From NCBI RefSeq assembly GCF_007995055.1, contig NZ_VOQQ01000001.1, positions 2,649,001-2,713,000 of the forward strand: 64,000 nucleotides of DNA, given 5' to 3'. Each line of letters starts with the position of its first letter. The first letter of the stretch is position 1. This document shows positions 24,435-35,289 of the stretch, in pieces. This DNA is from Sphingosinicella ginsenosidimutans. GTDB taxonomy: Bacteria; Pseudomonadota; Alphaproteobacteria; Sphingomonadales; Sphingomonadaceae. The position numbers were made by a program, and so were the translations under genes. Below the pieces are notes generated by a model, which saw only the letters and a list, made by a program, of their open reading frames with translations, was not told where the DNA came from and did no database searches.

Positions 24435-25579
24435 AAGGGCAGGCGAATCACGGCGCGGTAGCCGTCCGGGCCGGCCTCGGTCTCCAGCGAGGCGGCATCG
24501 CCGTAGCGATTGGCGAGGCGCTGGCGGATATTGGCGAGGCCGATGCCGGTGCTGCGTCGCGCATGGCCGTCCTCCAAATCCGCAGCCGAAGGATCGACGG
24601 CCGGCCCGTTGAACACGCAAAGGCGGATCGAATCGCCCTCGCGCGCGGCCGCCACCTCCAGCGTCGCCGGGCCCTTGGCGCGCGCCACGCCATGCTTGAT
24701 CGCGTTTTCGACCAGCGGCTGGAGGATGAAATTGGGCACCTGAACGTCGGCGGCGCCCGCTGCCACGTCGATGGCGATGTCGAGCCGGTCGCCGAACCGC
24801 GCCGATTCGATGCCGAGATAGGCATCGATGCTGTCGATCTCCTGCGCCAGCGGAACGTCCGCCATCGGATCGGCGGAGAGCGAGGCGCGCAGGAACTCGC
24901 ACAGGCGATCGATCATCTCCTCCGCCTCGCTTTTGCGATCGAGATAGACGAGGCTTGAGATCGAATTGAGCGTGTTGAACAGGAAATGCGGGTTGAGCTG
25001 GAGCCTCAGCGCCGCCGATTCCGCCTTGGCTGCCGCCGCCTCCGCACTGGCGGCGCGTGCCGCGCTCGCCTCGAACCGGGCGTTGGCCCGCGCGGCCCAG
25101 AGCAGCGTCAGCGCCAGGCAGAAGGTCCAAAGGTAGAGCAGCAGCACGGTGAACAGCCGCTGGATGTCGATCACCAGCGCCCATTCCTGCCACTGCGGAA
25201 AGAGTGCGATCGACAGGAAGCGCAGCCAGTAAAGATCGAACAGGCCCTGGATCGTCGTGGCGGTCGCGACGGCGATCCCCAGCAGGGCCCAGCGAAGCAA
25301 GCCGCGCCGGGGAAGCACGGTCTGCCGCAGCCAATCGAGCATCAGCGTCTGGCCGACTCCGAGGGCGAACATCGGCATGGACGAAACGAGGTTCGATCCC
25401 GGCGCGCTCCGCCCGAGCAGAAAGGCGACGATATCGACGAGCGCGTAGCCGAAGCCCCACAGGACAACGATGGGGCCAAGGGCGGTTCGGCCGAGCCGGT
25501 GCCGCAGCTGCTTCAGGACCCGCACGCCCTGCCTAGCCGCGCCGGGGAACGCAGTGAACGAGCCGCTGCTCCCGGTCAT
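24404..25579 (-). CDS. LytS/YehU-type sensor histidine kinase
   Basis: 391 residues. About four hydrophobic helices fill the N-terminal ~155 residues, followed by an alanine-rich coiled coil. The His_kinase block LQLNPHFLFNTLNSISSLVYL carries the phospho-accepting His, and the ATPase domain shows LVENAIKHGV and STGIGLANIRQRLANRYGD. Kinases of this class usually signal to a LytTR response regulator; none lies next to it in the window. Its 3' end overlaps thiE convergently by 31 bp, and its start overlaps the end of the upstream nuclease-like gene by 47 bp, so a later start is possible. Confidence 0.9.
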   Translation of the reverse strand: MTGSSGSFTAFPGAARQGVRVLKQLRHRLGRTALGPIVVLWGFGYALVDIVAFLLGRSAPGSNLVSSMPMFALGVGQTLMLDWLRQTVLPRRGLLRWALLGIAVATATTIQGLFDLYWLRFLSIALFPQWQEWALVIDIQRLFTVLLLYLWTFCLALTLLWAARANARFEASAARAASAEAAAAKAESAALRLQLNPHFLFNTLNSISSLVYLDRKSEAEEMIDRLCEFLRASLSADPMADVPLAQEIDSIDAYLGIESARFGDRLDIAIDVAAGAADVQVPNFILQPLVENAIKHGVARAKGPATLEVAAAREGDSIRLCVFNGPAVDPSAADLEDGHARRSTGIGLANIRQRLANRYGDAASLETEAGPDGYRAVIRLPFQAAREASTS

Positions 25580-26048
25580 ATTCCGGCCAGCGTTCGGCGG
25601 CGCCCCGGCGGATCAGCTCGCAGCTGATATCGACTCCGGTGGCGCTGAAACAGCTTGCGTCGACACGGTTGTAGGAGGGGCCGAAGGAGACGCACTGCAT
25701 GCGGCCCACCGCAAGGCGGGTCAGCTCCGCCTTGGCCTGGGCGCCGGACATGGGCGGGCAGACCGGGAGCTGGCACGTATTGTCGGGCTCGCGCGCCTCG
25801 ATCCCGCGCAGCCGGATCGACACCTGCTTGCCGTTTTCATCGACCTCGGCGCAGTTGATCGGGCCGTCGCCGTCGTAGATGCTGATGACCGTGCAGGGGA
25901 ACCGGGCGCCGGTGGAGATATCCACCGTGGTCGGCGCAAGGCTGAAGATCGCGCTCGCGCCGATGAAGACGATGGCCGCGGCCACGATCAGGGCGATGAC
26001 GATCCCTCCGGTTCCGATCCGATCCTTGATCTGCCGTCCGAGATTCAT
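25533..26048 (-). CDS. Membrane-anchored thermonuclease-like protein
   Basis: 171 residues. An N-terminal signal anchor (GGIVIALIVAAAIVFIGASAIF) precedes an SNase-like domain: CTVISIYDGDGPINC, VSIRLRGIEAREPDN and YNRVDASCF correspond to the Ca-binding and catalytic Arg/Glu/Arg regions of staphylococcal nuclease. Several cysteines suggest a periplasmic, disulphide-bonded form. The first motif is DGDG where the family usually has DGDT, so activity is uncertain. It is upstream of the LytS-type kinase gene on the same strand. Confidence 0.8.
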   Translation of the reverse strand: MNLGRQIKDRIGTGGIVIALIVAAAIVFIGASAIFSLAPTTVDISTGARFPCTVISIYDGDGPINCAEVDENGKQVSIRLRGIEAREPDNTCQLPVCPPMSGAQAKAELTRLAVGRMQCVSFGPSYNRVDASCFSATGVDISCELIRRGAAERWPEYDREQRLVHCVPRRG

Positions 26049-26150
26049 CCGCTTGCCCCCCTGCTTCCTCTATGCCGGACGGAAGGGAGATGCTCAACCG
26101 TCCGGAAGGCGCGGCGGGAACGATGCCGCGTTGGGCGCGCTTGTTTTCGC

Positions 26151-26741
26151 ATGCGCAACGTGACGCTCCTTCTCGCCGTCGGTGTCACCGGCCTCGTGAT
26201 CGTCGTGCTGATGAGCATGGTGTGGCTGTCGGGCAGGGCGCCGGCCCCGCCTCCGGCGTCCGCCCCGCAGGTGGCCGCGGGCCCCTTCATCCTGCCGTCG
26301 GGGCTTGCCCTCCCGGTGGCCGGGATCGAGCCCGGCGTCCTTACCGATACCTATAGCGACGCACGCGCCGGCGGGCGGGTCCACGATGCGATCGACATCA
26401 TGGCGCCCGCCGGAACGCCCGTGATCGCGGCGGCGGCCGGCACGGTCGAGAAGCTCTATTTCAGCCGCGGCGGTGGCGGGATCACCGTCTATGTCCGATC
26501 GCCCGACCGGCGGTGGATGTTCTATTACGCGCATCTCCAGGCCTATGCGCCCGGGCTCCACGAGGGGCAGGCGATCGGCCGCGGCGATCCGATCGGCTTC
26601 GTCGGCAGCACCGGCAATGCCAGCGCCGAGGCGCCGCATCTCCACTTCGCGATCAGCCGCATGGCCCCGGGAGACCAGTGGTGGCGCGGCACGCCGATCA
26701 ATCCCTATCCGCTGCTTGTCGGAAACCGGTCGCCACGCTAA
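26151..26741 (+). CDS. M23 family metallopeptidase (LytM domain)
   Basis: 196 residues with an N-terminal membrane anchor ([23 protein letters not shown]), a short proline-rich linker and a C-terminal peptidase M23 domain. Zinc ligands are visible in [11 protein letters not shown] (H-x3-D) and APHLHFAIS (H-x-H). It is expected to cut cell-wall peptides in the periplasm or to act as a divisome regulator. The ATG at 26151 is the start that gives the anchor at the very N-terminus. It lies upstream of efp and reads the same way. Confidence 0.9.
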   Translation: MRNVTLLLAVGVTGLVIVVLMSMVWLSGRAPAPPPASAPQVAAGPFILPSGLALPVAGIEPGVLTDTYSDARAGGRVHDAIDIMAPAGTPVIAAAAGTVEKLYFSRGGGGITVYVRSPDRRWMFYYAHLQAYAPGLHEGQAIGRGDPIGFVGSTGNASAEAPHLHFAISRMAPGDQWWRGTPINPYPLLVGNRSPR

Positions 26742-26776
26742 AGGCCCGCAACCTTTCTTTCTCAAACGAGCAGACC

Positions 26777-27340
26777 ATGAAGATCAGCGGCGTGGACATC
26801 CGTCCCGGCAACATCATCGAATATGAAGGCGGCATCTGGCGCGCTGTGAAGATCCAGCACACCCAGCCCGGCAAGGGCGGCGCCTATATGCAGGTCGAGA
26901 TGAAGAACCTCGTCGACGGCCGCAAGAACAACGTCCGGTTCCGGTCCGCGGAGACGGTGGAGCGCGTCCGGCTCGACACGAAGGATTTCCAGTTCCTGTT
27001 CGCCGACGGCGACATGCTGACCTTCATGGACAAGGAAAGCTACGAGCAGATCAGCCTGCCGCGCGACCTTCTCGGCGATGCCGCCGCCTTCCTCCAGGAT
27101 GGCATGGACGTCGTCATGGAGCTGTACGACGAGAAGCCGATCAGCGTGCAATTGCCCGATACGATCGAGGCCACCATCGTCGAGGCCGACGCCGTGGTGA
27201 AAGGGCAGACCGCCTCGTCCAGCTACAAGCCGGCGATCCTCGACAATGGCGTTCGCGTCATGGTCCCGCCGCATATCAGTGCCGGAACGAAGATCGTGGT
27301 CGACGTTTACGAACAGACGTACGTCCGTCGCGCGGACTGA
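26777..27340 (+). CDS. efp: Elongation factor P
   Basis: 187 residues, the standard length. It helps ribosomes through polyproline stretches. The first KOW-like domain ends in [10 protein letters not shown], where K33 is the usual post-translationally modified lysine. ALPHA-proteobacterial features are otherwise normal, and the C-terminal [35 protein letters not shown] is canonical. The downstream palindromic repeat starts 7 bp after the stop and could act as a terminator. Confidence 0.98.
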   Translation: MKISGVDIRPGNIIEYEGGIWRAVKIQHTQPGKGGAYMQVEMKNLVDGRKNNVRFRSAETVERVRLDTKDFQFLFADGDMLTFMDKESYEQISLPRDLLGDAAAFLQDGMDVVMELYDEKPISVQLPDTIEATIVEADAVVKGQTASSSYKPAILDNGVRVMVPPHISAGTKIVVDVYEQTYVRRAD

Positions 27341-27347
27341 TGTTCTT

Positions 27348-27434
27348 CCCCTCCCGCTTGCGGGAGGGGATCGAGGGGTGGGCCCGGCCGACCTCTCAAG
27401 CCCACCCCCTTACCCCTCCCGCACGCGGGAGGGG
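27348..27434. repeat. Nested palindromic repeat unit (copy 1)
   Basis: Two hairpins, CCCCTCCCGC-tt-GCGGGAGGGG (27348-27369) and CCCCTCCCGC-ac-GCGGGAGGGG (27413-27434), flank a third inverted pair GGGGTGGGC (27375-27383)/GCCCACCCC (27400-27408). The whole unit is itself an inverted repeat and can form a cloverleaf-like structure. Its final GGGAGGGGGGAG lies just upstream of the TTG start of the next gene and serves as its ribosome-binding site. Related units occur at 37462-37566, 39130-39148 and 46728-46865. Confidence 0.85.
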
Positions 27435-27445
27435 GGAGAATTGAG

Positions 27446-28267
27446 TTGCCCAGCCATTCCGGCCTCATCACCGTCATGGAGCGTGCCGCGCGCAAGGCGG
27501 CGGGGCGCCTGCGCCGCGACTTCGGCGAGGTCGAGCATCTCCAGGTGAGCCGCAAGGGGCCTGCCGACTTCGTCAGCCTCGCCGACGAGCGCACCGAGCA
27601 GGCGCTGGTCGAGGAGCTTCGCCGCGCGCGCCCCGAGTGGGGGATGCTGCTCGAAGAAGGCGGCAGCATCGAAGGCGATCCGAACAAGCCGCGCTGGGTG
27701 ATCGACCCGATCGACGGCACCTCCAACTTCCTGCACTCCATCCCGCATTTCGCGATCTCGATCGCGGTCCAGGAGCCGAAGCCGGGCGGGCAGGGCTGGG
27801 GCGATCTCTCCCACGGTCTCGTCTATCAACCGCTGACCGACGAGAGCTTCTGGGCCGAAAAGGGCAGGGGCGCCTGGCTGCACGACCGGCGGCTGCGGGT
27901 CTCTTCGCGGCGCGACATGTCGGAAGCGTTGATCGCGACCGGAATCCCGTTCCATGGCCATGGCGATACCCCGCGCTGGCAGAAGATCGCCGGCGCGGTG
28001 AGCCCTGAAGTCGCCGGCATTCGTCGGTTCGGTTCCGCCGCGCTCGATCTCGCCTGGGTCGCCGCCGGTCGATTCGACGGCTTCTGGGAGGAAGACCTTC
28101 AGTTCTGGGATATCGCCGCGGGGATCATCCTGGTGCGCGAGGCCGGCGGGTTCGTGACCGATTTCCGTGGCGGCGATGCAGGGCTTGCGAAAGGGCAGAT
28201 CCTCGCCGGCAATGGCGATCTCCACTCGCGTCTGCACAAGCTGGTCGCCGGCGCGCTCAAGGGCTGA
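27446..28267 (+). CDS. suhB: Inositol monophosphatase family protein (SuhB-like)
   Basis: 273 residues. Metal-site motifs of the family are present: E in LLEEGGSIEG, WVIDPIDGTSNFLHSIPHFAISIA (D-P-I-D-G-T) and LQFWDIAAGIILVREAGG (W-D-x-A-A). It removes phosphate from inositol-1-phosphate or related substrates; SuhB proteins also join rRNA antitermination complexes. The start is a TTG (MPSHSGLITVMERAARKAAG), backed by GGAG seven bases upstream from the palindromic repeat; a Met ten codons later is the alternative. It ends shortly before nuoA. Confidence 0.9.
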   Translation: MPSHSGLITVMERAARKAAGRLRRDFGEVEHLQVSRKGPADFVSLADERTEQALVEELRRARPEWGMLLEEGGSIEGDPNKPRWVIDPIDGTSNFLHSIPHFAISIAVQEPKPGGQGWGDLSHGLVYQPLTDESFWAEKGRGAWLHDRRLRVSSRRDMSEALIATGIPFHGHGDTPRWQKIAGAVSPEVAGIRRFGSAALDLAWVAAGRFDGFWEEDLQFWDIAAGIILVREAGGFVTDFRGGDAGLAKGQILAGNGDLHSRLHKLVAGALKG

Positions 28268-28344
28268 ACTTCTCCGCCGCCGAGCCTTGCGTCGCTGTCG
28301 CGCCCATCCTAAAGCCGCCGCAACCTCTGGGAGAGTTGAGTCAC

Positions 28345-28722
28345 ATGGCGTCGGTCGCCGCGAACTATCTGCCGATCCTCCTGTTCCTGGTCGTCGCGCT
28401 CGGCATTTCCGGCGCCTTCGTGGTGCTGCCGATGATCGCCGCCCGGTTCACAGGCGCGGACAAGCCCAATCCGGACAAGCTCGCCGAATATGAATGCGGG
28501 TTCCCCGCGTTCGAGGATAGTCGCGCGCAATTCGACGTGCGCTTCTATCTGGTGGCGATCCTCTTCATCGTCTTCGACATCGAGGCGGCGTTCCTCTTCC
28601 CCTGGGCCGTCAGCGTCTTTTCGATCGGCTGGGTCGCCTGGGGCGCGATGATGCTGTTCATCGTCGAGCTTGCGCTCGGACTTGCCTATGCGTGGAAGAA
28701 GGGAGCGCTGGAATGGGAGTGA
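28345..28722 (+). CDS. nuoA: NADH-quinone oxidoreductase subunit A
   Basis: 125-residue membrane subunit of respiratory complex I with three helices. Conserved [45 protein letters not shown] contains the quinone-site loop cysteine region. The ATG at 28345 is preferred over an upstream TTG. First gene of the nuo operon; it overlaps nuoB by 10 bp. Confidence 0.96.
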   Translation: MASVAANYLPILLFLVVALGISGAFVVLPMIAARFTGADKPNPDKLAEYECGFPAFEDSRAQFDVRFYLVAILFIVFDIEAAFLFPWAVSVFSIGWVAWGAMMLFIVELALGLAYAWKKGALEWE

Positions 28723-29264
28723 CGCTCTCGGGGCGCGAGGCCGGGCATCCGCTCGAAAGCCAGCTTCCCGATCCGTACATCTTCAACCAGATCCAGTCGG
28801 AGGTGAGCGACAAGGGCTTCCTCGTCACGACCACCGAGGATCTGTTCCAATGGGCGCGGACCGGTTCGCTCTGGTGGATGACCTTCGGCCTGGCGTGCTG
28901 CGCGGTCGAGATGATCCATGTGAACATGCCGCGCTACGACCTTGAAAGATTTGGCGCCGCGCCGCGCGCGAGCCCGCGCCAGAGCGACGTGATGATCGTC
29001 GCCGGCACGCTCTGCAACAAGATGGCCCCAGCGCTCCGCCGGGTCTACGACCAGATGAGCGAGCCCAAATATGTGATCTCGATGGGCTCGTGCGCCAATG
29101 GCGGCGGCTATTATCACTACAGTTACAGCGTGGTGCGCGGCTGCGACCGGATCGTGCCGGTGGACATCTACGTCCCCGGCTGCCCGCCGACCGCCGAGGC
29201 TTTGCTCTACGGCATCATGCAGCTCCAGCGGAAGATCCGCCGCGAAGGCACGATCGAGCGATAG
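28713..29264 (+). CDS. nuoB: NADH-quinone oxidoreductase subunit B
   Basis: 183-residue peripheral-arm subunit holding the terminal N2 iron-sulphur cluster next to quinone. Ligand cysteines are seen in [20 protein letters not shown] and [12 protein letters not shown]. The ATG inside the end of nuoA is used (GGAG just upstream). nuoC follows after 3 bp. Confidence 0.97.
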   Translation: MGVTLSGREAGHPLESQLPDPYIFNQIQSEVSDKGFLVTTTEDLFQWARTGSLWWMTFGLACCAVEMIHVNMPRYDLERFGAAPRASPRQSDVMIVAGTLCNKMAPALRRVYDQMSEPKYVISMGSCANGGGYYHYSYSVVRGCDRIVPVDIYVPGCPPTAEALLYGIMQLQRKIRREGTIER

Positions 29265-29267
29265 GCC

Positions 29268-30164
29268 ATGGCAAGCGCGGCTCCACTGATCCCGGCCCGC
29301 ACGGGCATTATCGACGAGGTGAAGGCGGCGATCGGCCCAGCCTTCCTTGTCGCCAAGGACGAGGTCGGCGAGGTTTCGATCGACGTCGCGCGCGAGTCGA
29401 TCGCCACCGTCCTCACCACCCTTCGCGACCGGTTCGAGTACCAGCAGCTCATGGAGATTGCGGGCGTCGACTATCCCGAGCGCGCCGAGCGCTTCGAGGT
29501 GGTCTACCACCTGCTTTCGGTCACGAAGAACCATCGCCTGCGCGTCCGCGTCTCGACCGACGAGGTGAAGCCGGTGCCGACCGTGACCGGCGTCTATCCG
29601 GTCGCCGGCTGGCTCGAGCGCGAAGTGTTCGACATGTACGGCGTGGTCTTCGAGGGCCATCCGGACCTGCGCCGGATCCTCACCGACTATGGCTTTCGGG
29701 GCCATCCGCAGCGCAAGGATTTCCCGCTCACGGGCTATGTCGAGCTTCGTTATTCCGAGGAGCAGAAGCGCGTCGTCTACGAGCCGGTGCGGCTCGCGCA
29801 GGATTTCCGCAATTTCGACTTCCTCAGTCCGTGGGAAGGGGCCGCATATGTCCTTCCGGGCGATGAGAAGGCGAAGCTTCCCGAGGAAAAGGGCGCGCCG
29901 ACTCCGCTGAAGGCCGACGAGATCAGGAAGGCCGACGCCGCCCAGTCGCCGGCTCCCGCGACGGCGTCGACGCCGAAGACGACCGAGCGCAAGGAGCAGA
30001 CGGGCGCGGGCGAGCCGGCCAATACCGAAGGCGCCAAGACGACCGCGCAGAAGCCGCGCGCCCGCAAGGCCGCGCCGCCGAGGCCTGACGCCGCCGTGGC
30101 CAGCGAGGCGCCGGCGGCCCGCAAGCCGCGCGCGCCGCGCAAGCCGAAGGGTGACAAGTCGTGA
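29268..30164 (+). CDS. nuoC: NADH-quinone oxidoreductase subunit C with long C-terminal tail
   Basis: 298 residues. The first ~205 form the usual complex I 30-kDa subunit ([44 protein letters not shown] is the signature). The last ~90 residues are an Ala/Pro/Lys/Thr-rich, probably disordered tail ending [16 protein letters not shown], absent from most NuoC proteins. nuoC and nuoD are separate genes here; the nuoD start overlaps the nuoC stop by 4 bp. Confidence 0.96.
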   Translation: MASAAPLIPARTGIIDEVKAAIGPAFLVAKDEVGEVSIDVARESIATVLTTLRDRFEYQQLMEIAGVDYPERAERFEVVYHLLSVTKNHRLRVRVSTDEVKPVPTVTGVYPVAGWLEREVFDMYGVVFEGHPDLRRILTDYGFRGHPQRKDFPLTGYVELRYSEEQKRVVYEPVRLAQDFRNFDFLSPWEGAAYVLPGDEKAKLPEEKGAPTPLKADEIRKADAAQSPAPATASTPKTTERKEQTGAGEPANTEGAKTTAQKPRARKAAPPRPDAAVASEAPAARKPRAPRKPKGDKS

Positions 30165-31405
30165 CCGATCTCCACAATCCGGACGTCGACGCGCGGGCGG
30201 TCGAGCGGCTCGACGAGGTGCGCGAGCACGAGGCGTCGATCGCCAACTACACGATCAATTTCGGCCCGCAGCATCCCGCCGCGCACGGCGTGCTCCGTCT
30301 GGTGCTCGAGCTTGACGGGGAGATCATCGAGCGGGTCGATCCGCATGTCGGCCTGCTCCACCGCGGCACCGAGAAGCTCTGCGAATACAAGACCTATCTC
30401 CAGGCGCTCCCCTATATGGATCGCCTCGACTACGTGTCGCCGCTGTCGATGGAGCACAGCTTCGTGCTCGCGATCGAGAAACTGCTCGATCTCGATATCC
30501 CGCCGCGCGCCAAATATCTGCGGGTCCTCTTTGCCGAGCTGACCCGCATCTCGAACCATCTGCTCAATCTGGGTAGCCATGTCATGGACGTCGGCGCGAT
30601 GACGCCGAACCTGTGGATGTTCGAGCTTCGCGAAGACCTGATGAACTTCTACGAGCGGGCGTCGGGCGCGCGGATGCACGCCAACTGGTTCCGCCCGGGC
30701 GGCGTGCGCCAGGACGTGCCGCTGAAGCTGCTTACCGACATCGCCGACTGGCTCGACAACCGCCTGCCGGGCCTGTTCGCGGACGCGGTCAGCCTGGTCG
30801 CCGACAACCGCATCTTCAAGCAGCGCAATGTCGATATCGCGACGGTTTCCAGGGCAGATGCGCTGGCCTGGGGCTTTTCCGGCCCGATGATCCGCGCCGC
30901 CGGCATCCCGTGGGATATCCGGCGCTCCCAGCCTTACGAAGTCTATGACCGGATGGATTTCGACGTGCCCGTCGGCACCAGGGGCGATTGCTACGATCGC
31001 TTCATGGTTCGGGTCGAGGAGGTCTGGCAGTCCGCGCGGATCATGAAGCAGTGCCTCAATGAGATGCCCGACGGCCTCGTGCTCACCGACGACCGCAAGG
31101 TCGCGCCGCCGCGCCGCGCTGAGATGAAGACCTCGATGGAGGCGCTCATCCATCACTTCAAGCTCTACACCGAAGGGCTGCACGTCCCCGCCGGCGAGGT
31201 CTATGTCGCGACCGAAAGCCCCAAGGGCGAGTTCGGCATCTACCTGGTCAGCGACGGCACCAACAAACCCTACCGCGTGAAGATCAGGCCGACCGCGTTC
31301 AGCCACCTCCAGGCGATGGACTTCATGTCCAAGGGCCACATGCTCGCCGACGTGACCGCGATCCTTGGGGCGATGGACATCGTGTTCGGGGAGTGTGACC
31401 GCTAA
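30161..31405 (+). CDS. nuoD: NADH-quinone oxidoreductase subunit D
   Basis: 414-residue 49-kDa subunit that forms the quinone pocket with Nuo[35 protein letters not shown] and the C-terminal [14 protein letters not shown] are canonical. The start codon is GTG, overlapping nuoC. It ends in TAATG with the start of nuoE, giving tight coupling. Confidence 0.97.
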   Translation: MTDLHNPDVDARAVERLDEVREHEASIANYTINFGPQHPAAHGVLRLVLELDGEIIERVDPHVGLLHRGTEKLCEYKTYLQALPYMDRLDYVSPLSMEHSFVLAIEKLLDLDIPPRAKYLRVLFAELTRISNHLLNLGSHVMDVGAMTPNLWMFELREDLMNFYERASGARMHANWFRPGGVRQDVPLKLLTDIADWLDNRLPGLFADAVSLVADNRIFKQRNVDIATVSRADALAWGFSGPMIRAAGIPWDIRRSQPYEVYDRMDFDVPVGTRGDCYDRFMVRVEEVWQSARIMKQCLNEMPDGLVLTDDRKVAPPRRAEMKTSMEALIHHFKLYTEGLHVPAGEVYVATESPKGEFGIYLVSDGTNKPYRVKIRPTAFSHLQAMDFMSKGHMLADVTAILGAMDIVFGECDR

Positions 31406-32067
31406 TGGCTGCCAAACGTCTTCCCGACACCCCCGAAATCCGCGAGCGCTGGGGCGCCTTCGCTTTCACGGCAGAGAACGCCGCGCTGGCGAAGAAGATC
31501 GTCGATCGCTATCCGCCGGGGCGGCAGCAGAGCGCGATCATCCCCTTGCTCGATCTCGCCCAGCGGCAGGTCGGAGCGGAGACGAAGACGCAGGGGTGGC
31601 TGCCGATCCCGGTGATCGAATATGTCGCCCGCTATCTCGATATGCCCTACATCCGGGCTTACGAGGTCGCGACCTTCTACACGATGTTCAATCTGGTGCC
31701 GGTCGGCCGCTTCCATGTGCAGGTCTGCGGGACGACGCCGTGCATGCTGCGCGGATCCGACCACGTGCTCGCCGCCTGCTATGCCAAGGGCATGAAGAAG
31801 GGCCACACGACCGAGGACGGCCTGTTCACGCTGACCGAGGTGGAATGCCTCGGCGCCTGCGCCAACGCGCCGATGGTGCAGATCAACGACGACAATTACG
31901 AGGACCTTACCTTCGACAGCATGACGGCGGTGCTCGATGCGCTCGCCGCCGGCAAGCAACCGAAGATCGGCCCCCAGGTCGATCGCATCACCTCCTGTCC
32001 CGAGGGCGGCCCGACCGTCCTCAAGGAGATGCAAAGCGAGAATCACGATTACCGGGGCGAGTGGTGA
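31405..32067 (+). CDS. nuoE: NADH-quinone oxidoreductase subunit E
   Basis: 220-residue 24-kDa subunit carrying the N1a 2Fe-2S cluster. Its ligands are in VCGTTPCMLRGSD (C-x4-C) and ECLGACANAPMVQIND (C-x3-C), a thioredoxin-like fold. It partners NuoF in the NADH-oxidising module. The stop overlaps the GTG start of the inserted lipoprotein gene. Confidence 0.96.
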   Translation: MAAKRLPDTPEIRERWGAFAFTAENAALAKKIVDRYPPGRQQSAIIPLLDLAQRQVGAETKTQGWLPIPVIEYVARYLDMPYIRAYEVATFYTMFNLVPVGRFHVQVCGTTPCMLRGSDHVLAACYAKGMKKGHTTEDGLFTLTEVECLGACANAPMVQINDDNYEDLTFDSMTAVLDALAAGKQPKIGPQVDRITSCPEGGPTVLKEMQSENHDYRGEW

Positions 32068-32432
32068 ATCGTGCCGCGGTCCTCATCCTGCTGATGCTCG
32101 CGGCCTGCCATCGCGGCGAGGCGCCGGCGAACAATGCGGCGGCCGCCTCCGTCCCGCGCACGATGCTCGAGGGCGATGTCTCCGCCGCCCAGCGCCTCGT
32201 TCGCGCGAAGCTCGGAAACCCGGCGAACCTCGTGTTCTCCGCGCCACGCCGCAGCGCGAGCCAGGGGGTGCGGATCGTCTGCGGCACCTTCACCCAGGGC
32301 GGTGGGGCGCCGCAACGCTATATCGTCGTCGATTCACGCGACGCCTTCGTCGAGCCCCAGATGCGGCCCGGCGCGATGGACCAGGCATCGTCCGAATTCT
32401 GCCAGAACGGGGGAGGGGCGCCGCGTGGGTAA
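32064..32432 (+). CDS. Putative lipoprotein inserted in the nuo operon
   Basis: 122 residues from a GTG start. The N-terminus NRAAVLILLMLAAC is a lipoprotein signal peptide with lipobox L-A-A-C (Cys at ~15). The mature part (AAQRLVRAKLGNPANLVFSAPRRSASQGVRIVCGTF...) matches no family I recognise, but a short conserved-looking core RIVCGTFTQGGGAPQRYIVVDS is visible. It overlaps nuoE by 4 bp and the next small gene by 8 bp, so it is co-expressed with complex I. A role in assembly is possible but unproven. Confidence 0.75.
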   Translation: MNRAAVLILLMLAACHRGEAPANNAAAASVPRTMLEGDVSAAQRLVRAKLGNPANLVFSAPRRSASQGVRIVCGTFTQGGGAPQRYIVVDSRDAFVEPQMRPGAMDQASSEFCQNGGGAPRG

Positions 32433-32585
32433 GGCCAGCATCGGCGCGTTCGTCGCCGTCGTCATCGGCGTCCTCCTCCTCTTGGCAATCCTCAAGATCG
32501 CCATCAAATTGGCATTCGTCGCCATCATCATCGTCGGCGCCGCGGTCGTCGTCCTGGCCGCGCAGAAGATGATCGGGAACAAGTG

Positions 32586-32586
<1 letters not shown>
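32425..32586 (+). CDS. Small membrane protein between nuoE and nuoF
   Basis: 53 residues from a GTG start, with GGGAGGGGC as ribosome-binding site. Almost the whole chain is hydrophobic ([53 protein letters not shown]), giving one or two membrane helices. Its TGA overlaps the ATG of nuoF. Function unknown; the position suggests a link with complex I biogenesis. Confidence 0.65.
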
Positions 32587-33887
<1,301 letters not shown>

Positions 33888-33929
33888 CGGCTGCCGGCGC
33901 CGCGGGCGGATGATCGCGTCCGCTTTGAT

Positions 33930-33965
33930 CCGCAACGCGAAAGGCGCTTTCACAAGGCGTTGCGG
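33930..33965. promoter_or_regulatory. Strong inverted repeat after nuoF
   Basis: CCGCAACGC (33930-33938) and GCGTTGCGG (33957-33965) are perfect 9-bp arms. The loop itself contains GAAAG/CTTTC, so a two-step hairpin can form. It follows the nuoF stop by about 40 bp, without a T-run. It could attenuate transcription inside the operon, stabilise the upstream mRNA, or bind a regulator of the two genes that follow. Confidence 0.5.
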
Positions 33966-34026
33966 CGCTCCATGCAAAGCGATAACTTCTCAGGGCGGTC
34001 GTCCGCGCTGACAAAGGAGAGGCTCA

Positions 34027-34635
34027 ATGAGTCGCCATCCGCTGCTTCTGTGCATTGCTCTCGCGCTTTCCGGTTCGCCCGCTGTCGCACAGCCCGCCGC
34101 CGACACGGTGCGGATCACCCAAAATCTCGCCACGTGTCTCGTTCGCACCCGCGGGCGTATCGCCGAGGCCTATGTCGCGGGCGGCACGCCCGACGCCCGG
34201 AGCCCCGATTATCAGCGGCTCCTCGAGACGAGGTGCCTGCCGGACGCCGGCGCGCCGCCACTCGATCCGCGGCTGGTGCGTGGCGCGATTTATGAAGAGC
34301 TTTATGCGCGCGACTTTGCCAATGGCGGCCCGACGAGCTTTGCGGATGTCCCGCCGCTCGCCCCGCCGAATGGCGGCGCGAACCCTCCGCTCGAAGGGGC
34401 CTTGCTCCGATTTGGCGAGTGCGTCGTCCGGGCGGATCCGGGGGATAGCCGGGCCTTGCTCTCCGCCGCGTTCCAGAGCCCGGGGGAGCGGGCATCGATC
34501 GAGGCGCTGACGCCGCACCTTTCGCCCTGCATGCAGGACGGGCTCACTGTCACCTTCAGCGCCCCGATCCTTCGCGGCGTGGTCGCCGAGGCCTTGTACA
34601 AACTGTCGCGCGCTTCGGCGGCGCCGCGTGCTTAA
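34027..34635 (+). CDS. Secreted hypothetical protein, paralogue of the next gene
   Basis: 202 residues with a signal peptide (MSRHPLLLCIALALSGSPAVAQ, cleavage after AQ likely). The mature part has four or more cysteines (ATCLVRTRGRIAEAY, TRCLPDAG, FGECVVRADPGD, LSPCMQDGL) in a pattern shared with the 34657-35289 protein. No named family recognised. AAAGGAG lies before the ATG. It sits between nuoF and nuoG and reads with the operon. Confidence 0.8.
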   Translation: MSRHPLLLCIALALSGSPAVAQPAADTVRITQNLATCLVRTRGRIAEAYVAGGTPDARSPDYQRLLETRCLPDAGAPPLDPRLVRGAIYEELYARDFANGGPTSFADVPPLAPPNGGANPPLEGALLRFGECVVRADPGDSRALLSAAFQSPGERASIEALTPHLSPCMQDGLTVTFSAPILRGVVAEALYKLSRASAAPRA

Positions 34636-34656
34636 GATAGGGTTGTCGGTGGGGGC

Positions 34657-35289
34657 ATGATGAAAGCAATTGTGGGCATCGTCGCGGCGGTGGCGCTCGC
34701 GGTGACTCCGGCTGCGGCTGGCGCGGGCGAGCGGGTGACTCCGCGTGCGGCGCTCGCCGTCCATGAGCTTGCGCGCTGCGTCTTCCTCGCCGAGCCGAAT
34801 CGCGTGCGGACGCTGCTGACGATGCGGCAGGCGGATTCGCGCTATGCCAGCACCTTCCAGCACCTCGTCGAGCGCAACGCGTGCCTCGCCGCCGGGACGC
34901 TCTCGACGAACAACCGCATCTTCAAGGGGGCGCTCGCCGAATTCGCCCTGTTTCGCGACCTCGGTGGCGAGCCACTCGCCGCGCATGTCGGCGACGACCC
35001 GGCGCTGCCGCCGATCCGCACGTCCGACGAATCGGAAATCATGAGCATCTGTGTCGTCCGGGCCAGGCCCGAACAGGTGGAGGCACTGTTCCAGACCGAG
35101 CCGTCCAGCCGCAGCGAGACCGCCGCGCTCCAGGCGATCGCGCCGATGCTGCCGGGCTGTCTGAGAAGAGGCGCGCGCGCCGAGCTTGACCGTTCGTCGC
35201 TTCGGGCGATGCTTGCGTCGGCGGCCTTTCGCCTCGCCGATCGAGGTCATGCCGAAGCGGCAGGGGATGCGTCCGCGGTCACCCACTAG
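34657..35289 (+). CDS. Secreted hypothetical protein, paralogue of the previous gene
   Basis: 210 residues. Signal peptide MMKAIVGIVAAVALAVTPAAAGA. Cysteine contexts parallel those of the preceding protein: LARCVFLAEPNRVRTLL, ERNACLAAGTLSTN, SICVVRARPEQVEALFQT and MLPGCLRRGAR. The parallel 'recruited Cys + VVRA' block and the C-terminal ...LRAMLASAAFRLA echo ...LRGVVAEALYKLS in the neighbour, so a tandem duplication is likely. Function unknown; probably periplasmic. Confidence 0.8.
   Translation: MMKAIVGIVAAVALAVTPAAAGAGERVTPRAALAVHELARCVFLAEPNRVRTLLTMRQADSRYASTFQHLVERNACLAAGTLSTNNRIFKGALAEFALFRDLGGEPLAAHVGDDPALPPIRTSDESEIMSICVVRARPEQVEALFQTEPSSRSETAALQAIAPMLPGCLRRGARAELDRSSLRAMLASAAFRLADRGHAEAAGDASAVTH

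Noticed and set aside
27348..27434. CRISPR-like or tandem repeat array
   Set aside because: Only two hairpin arms are present, in inverted symmetry with no spacers of constant length and no cas genes nearby.
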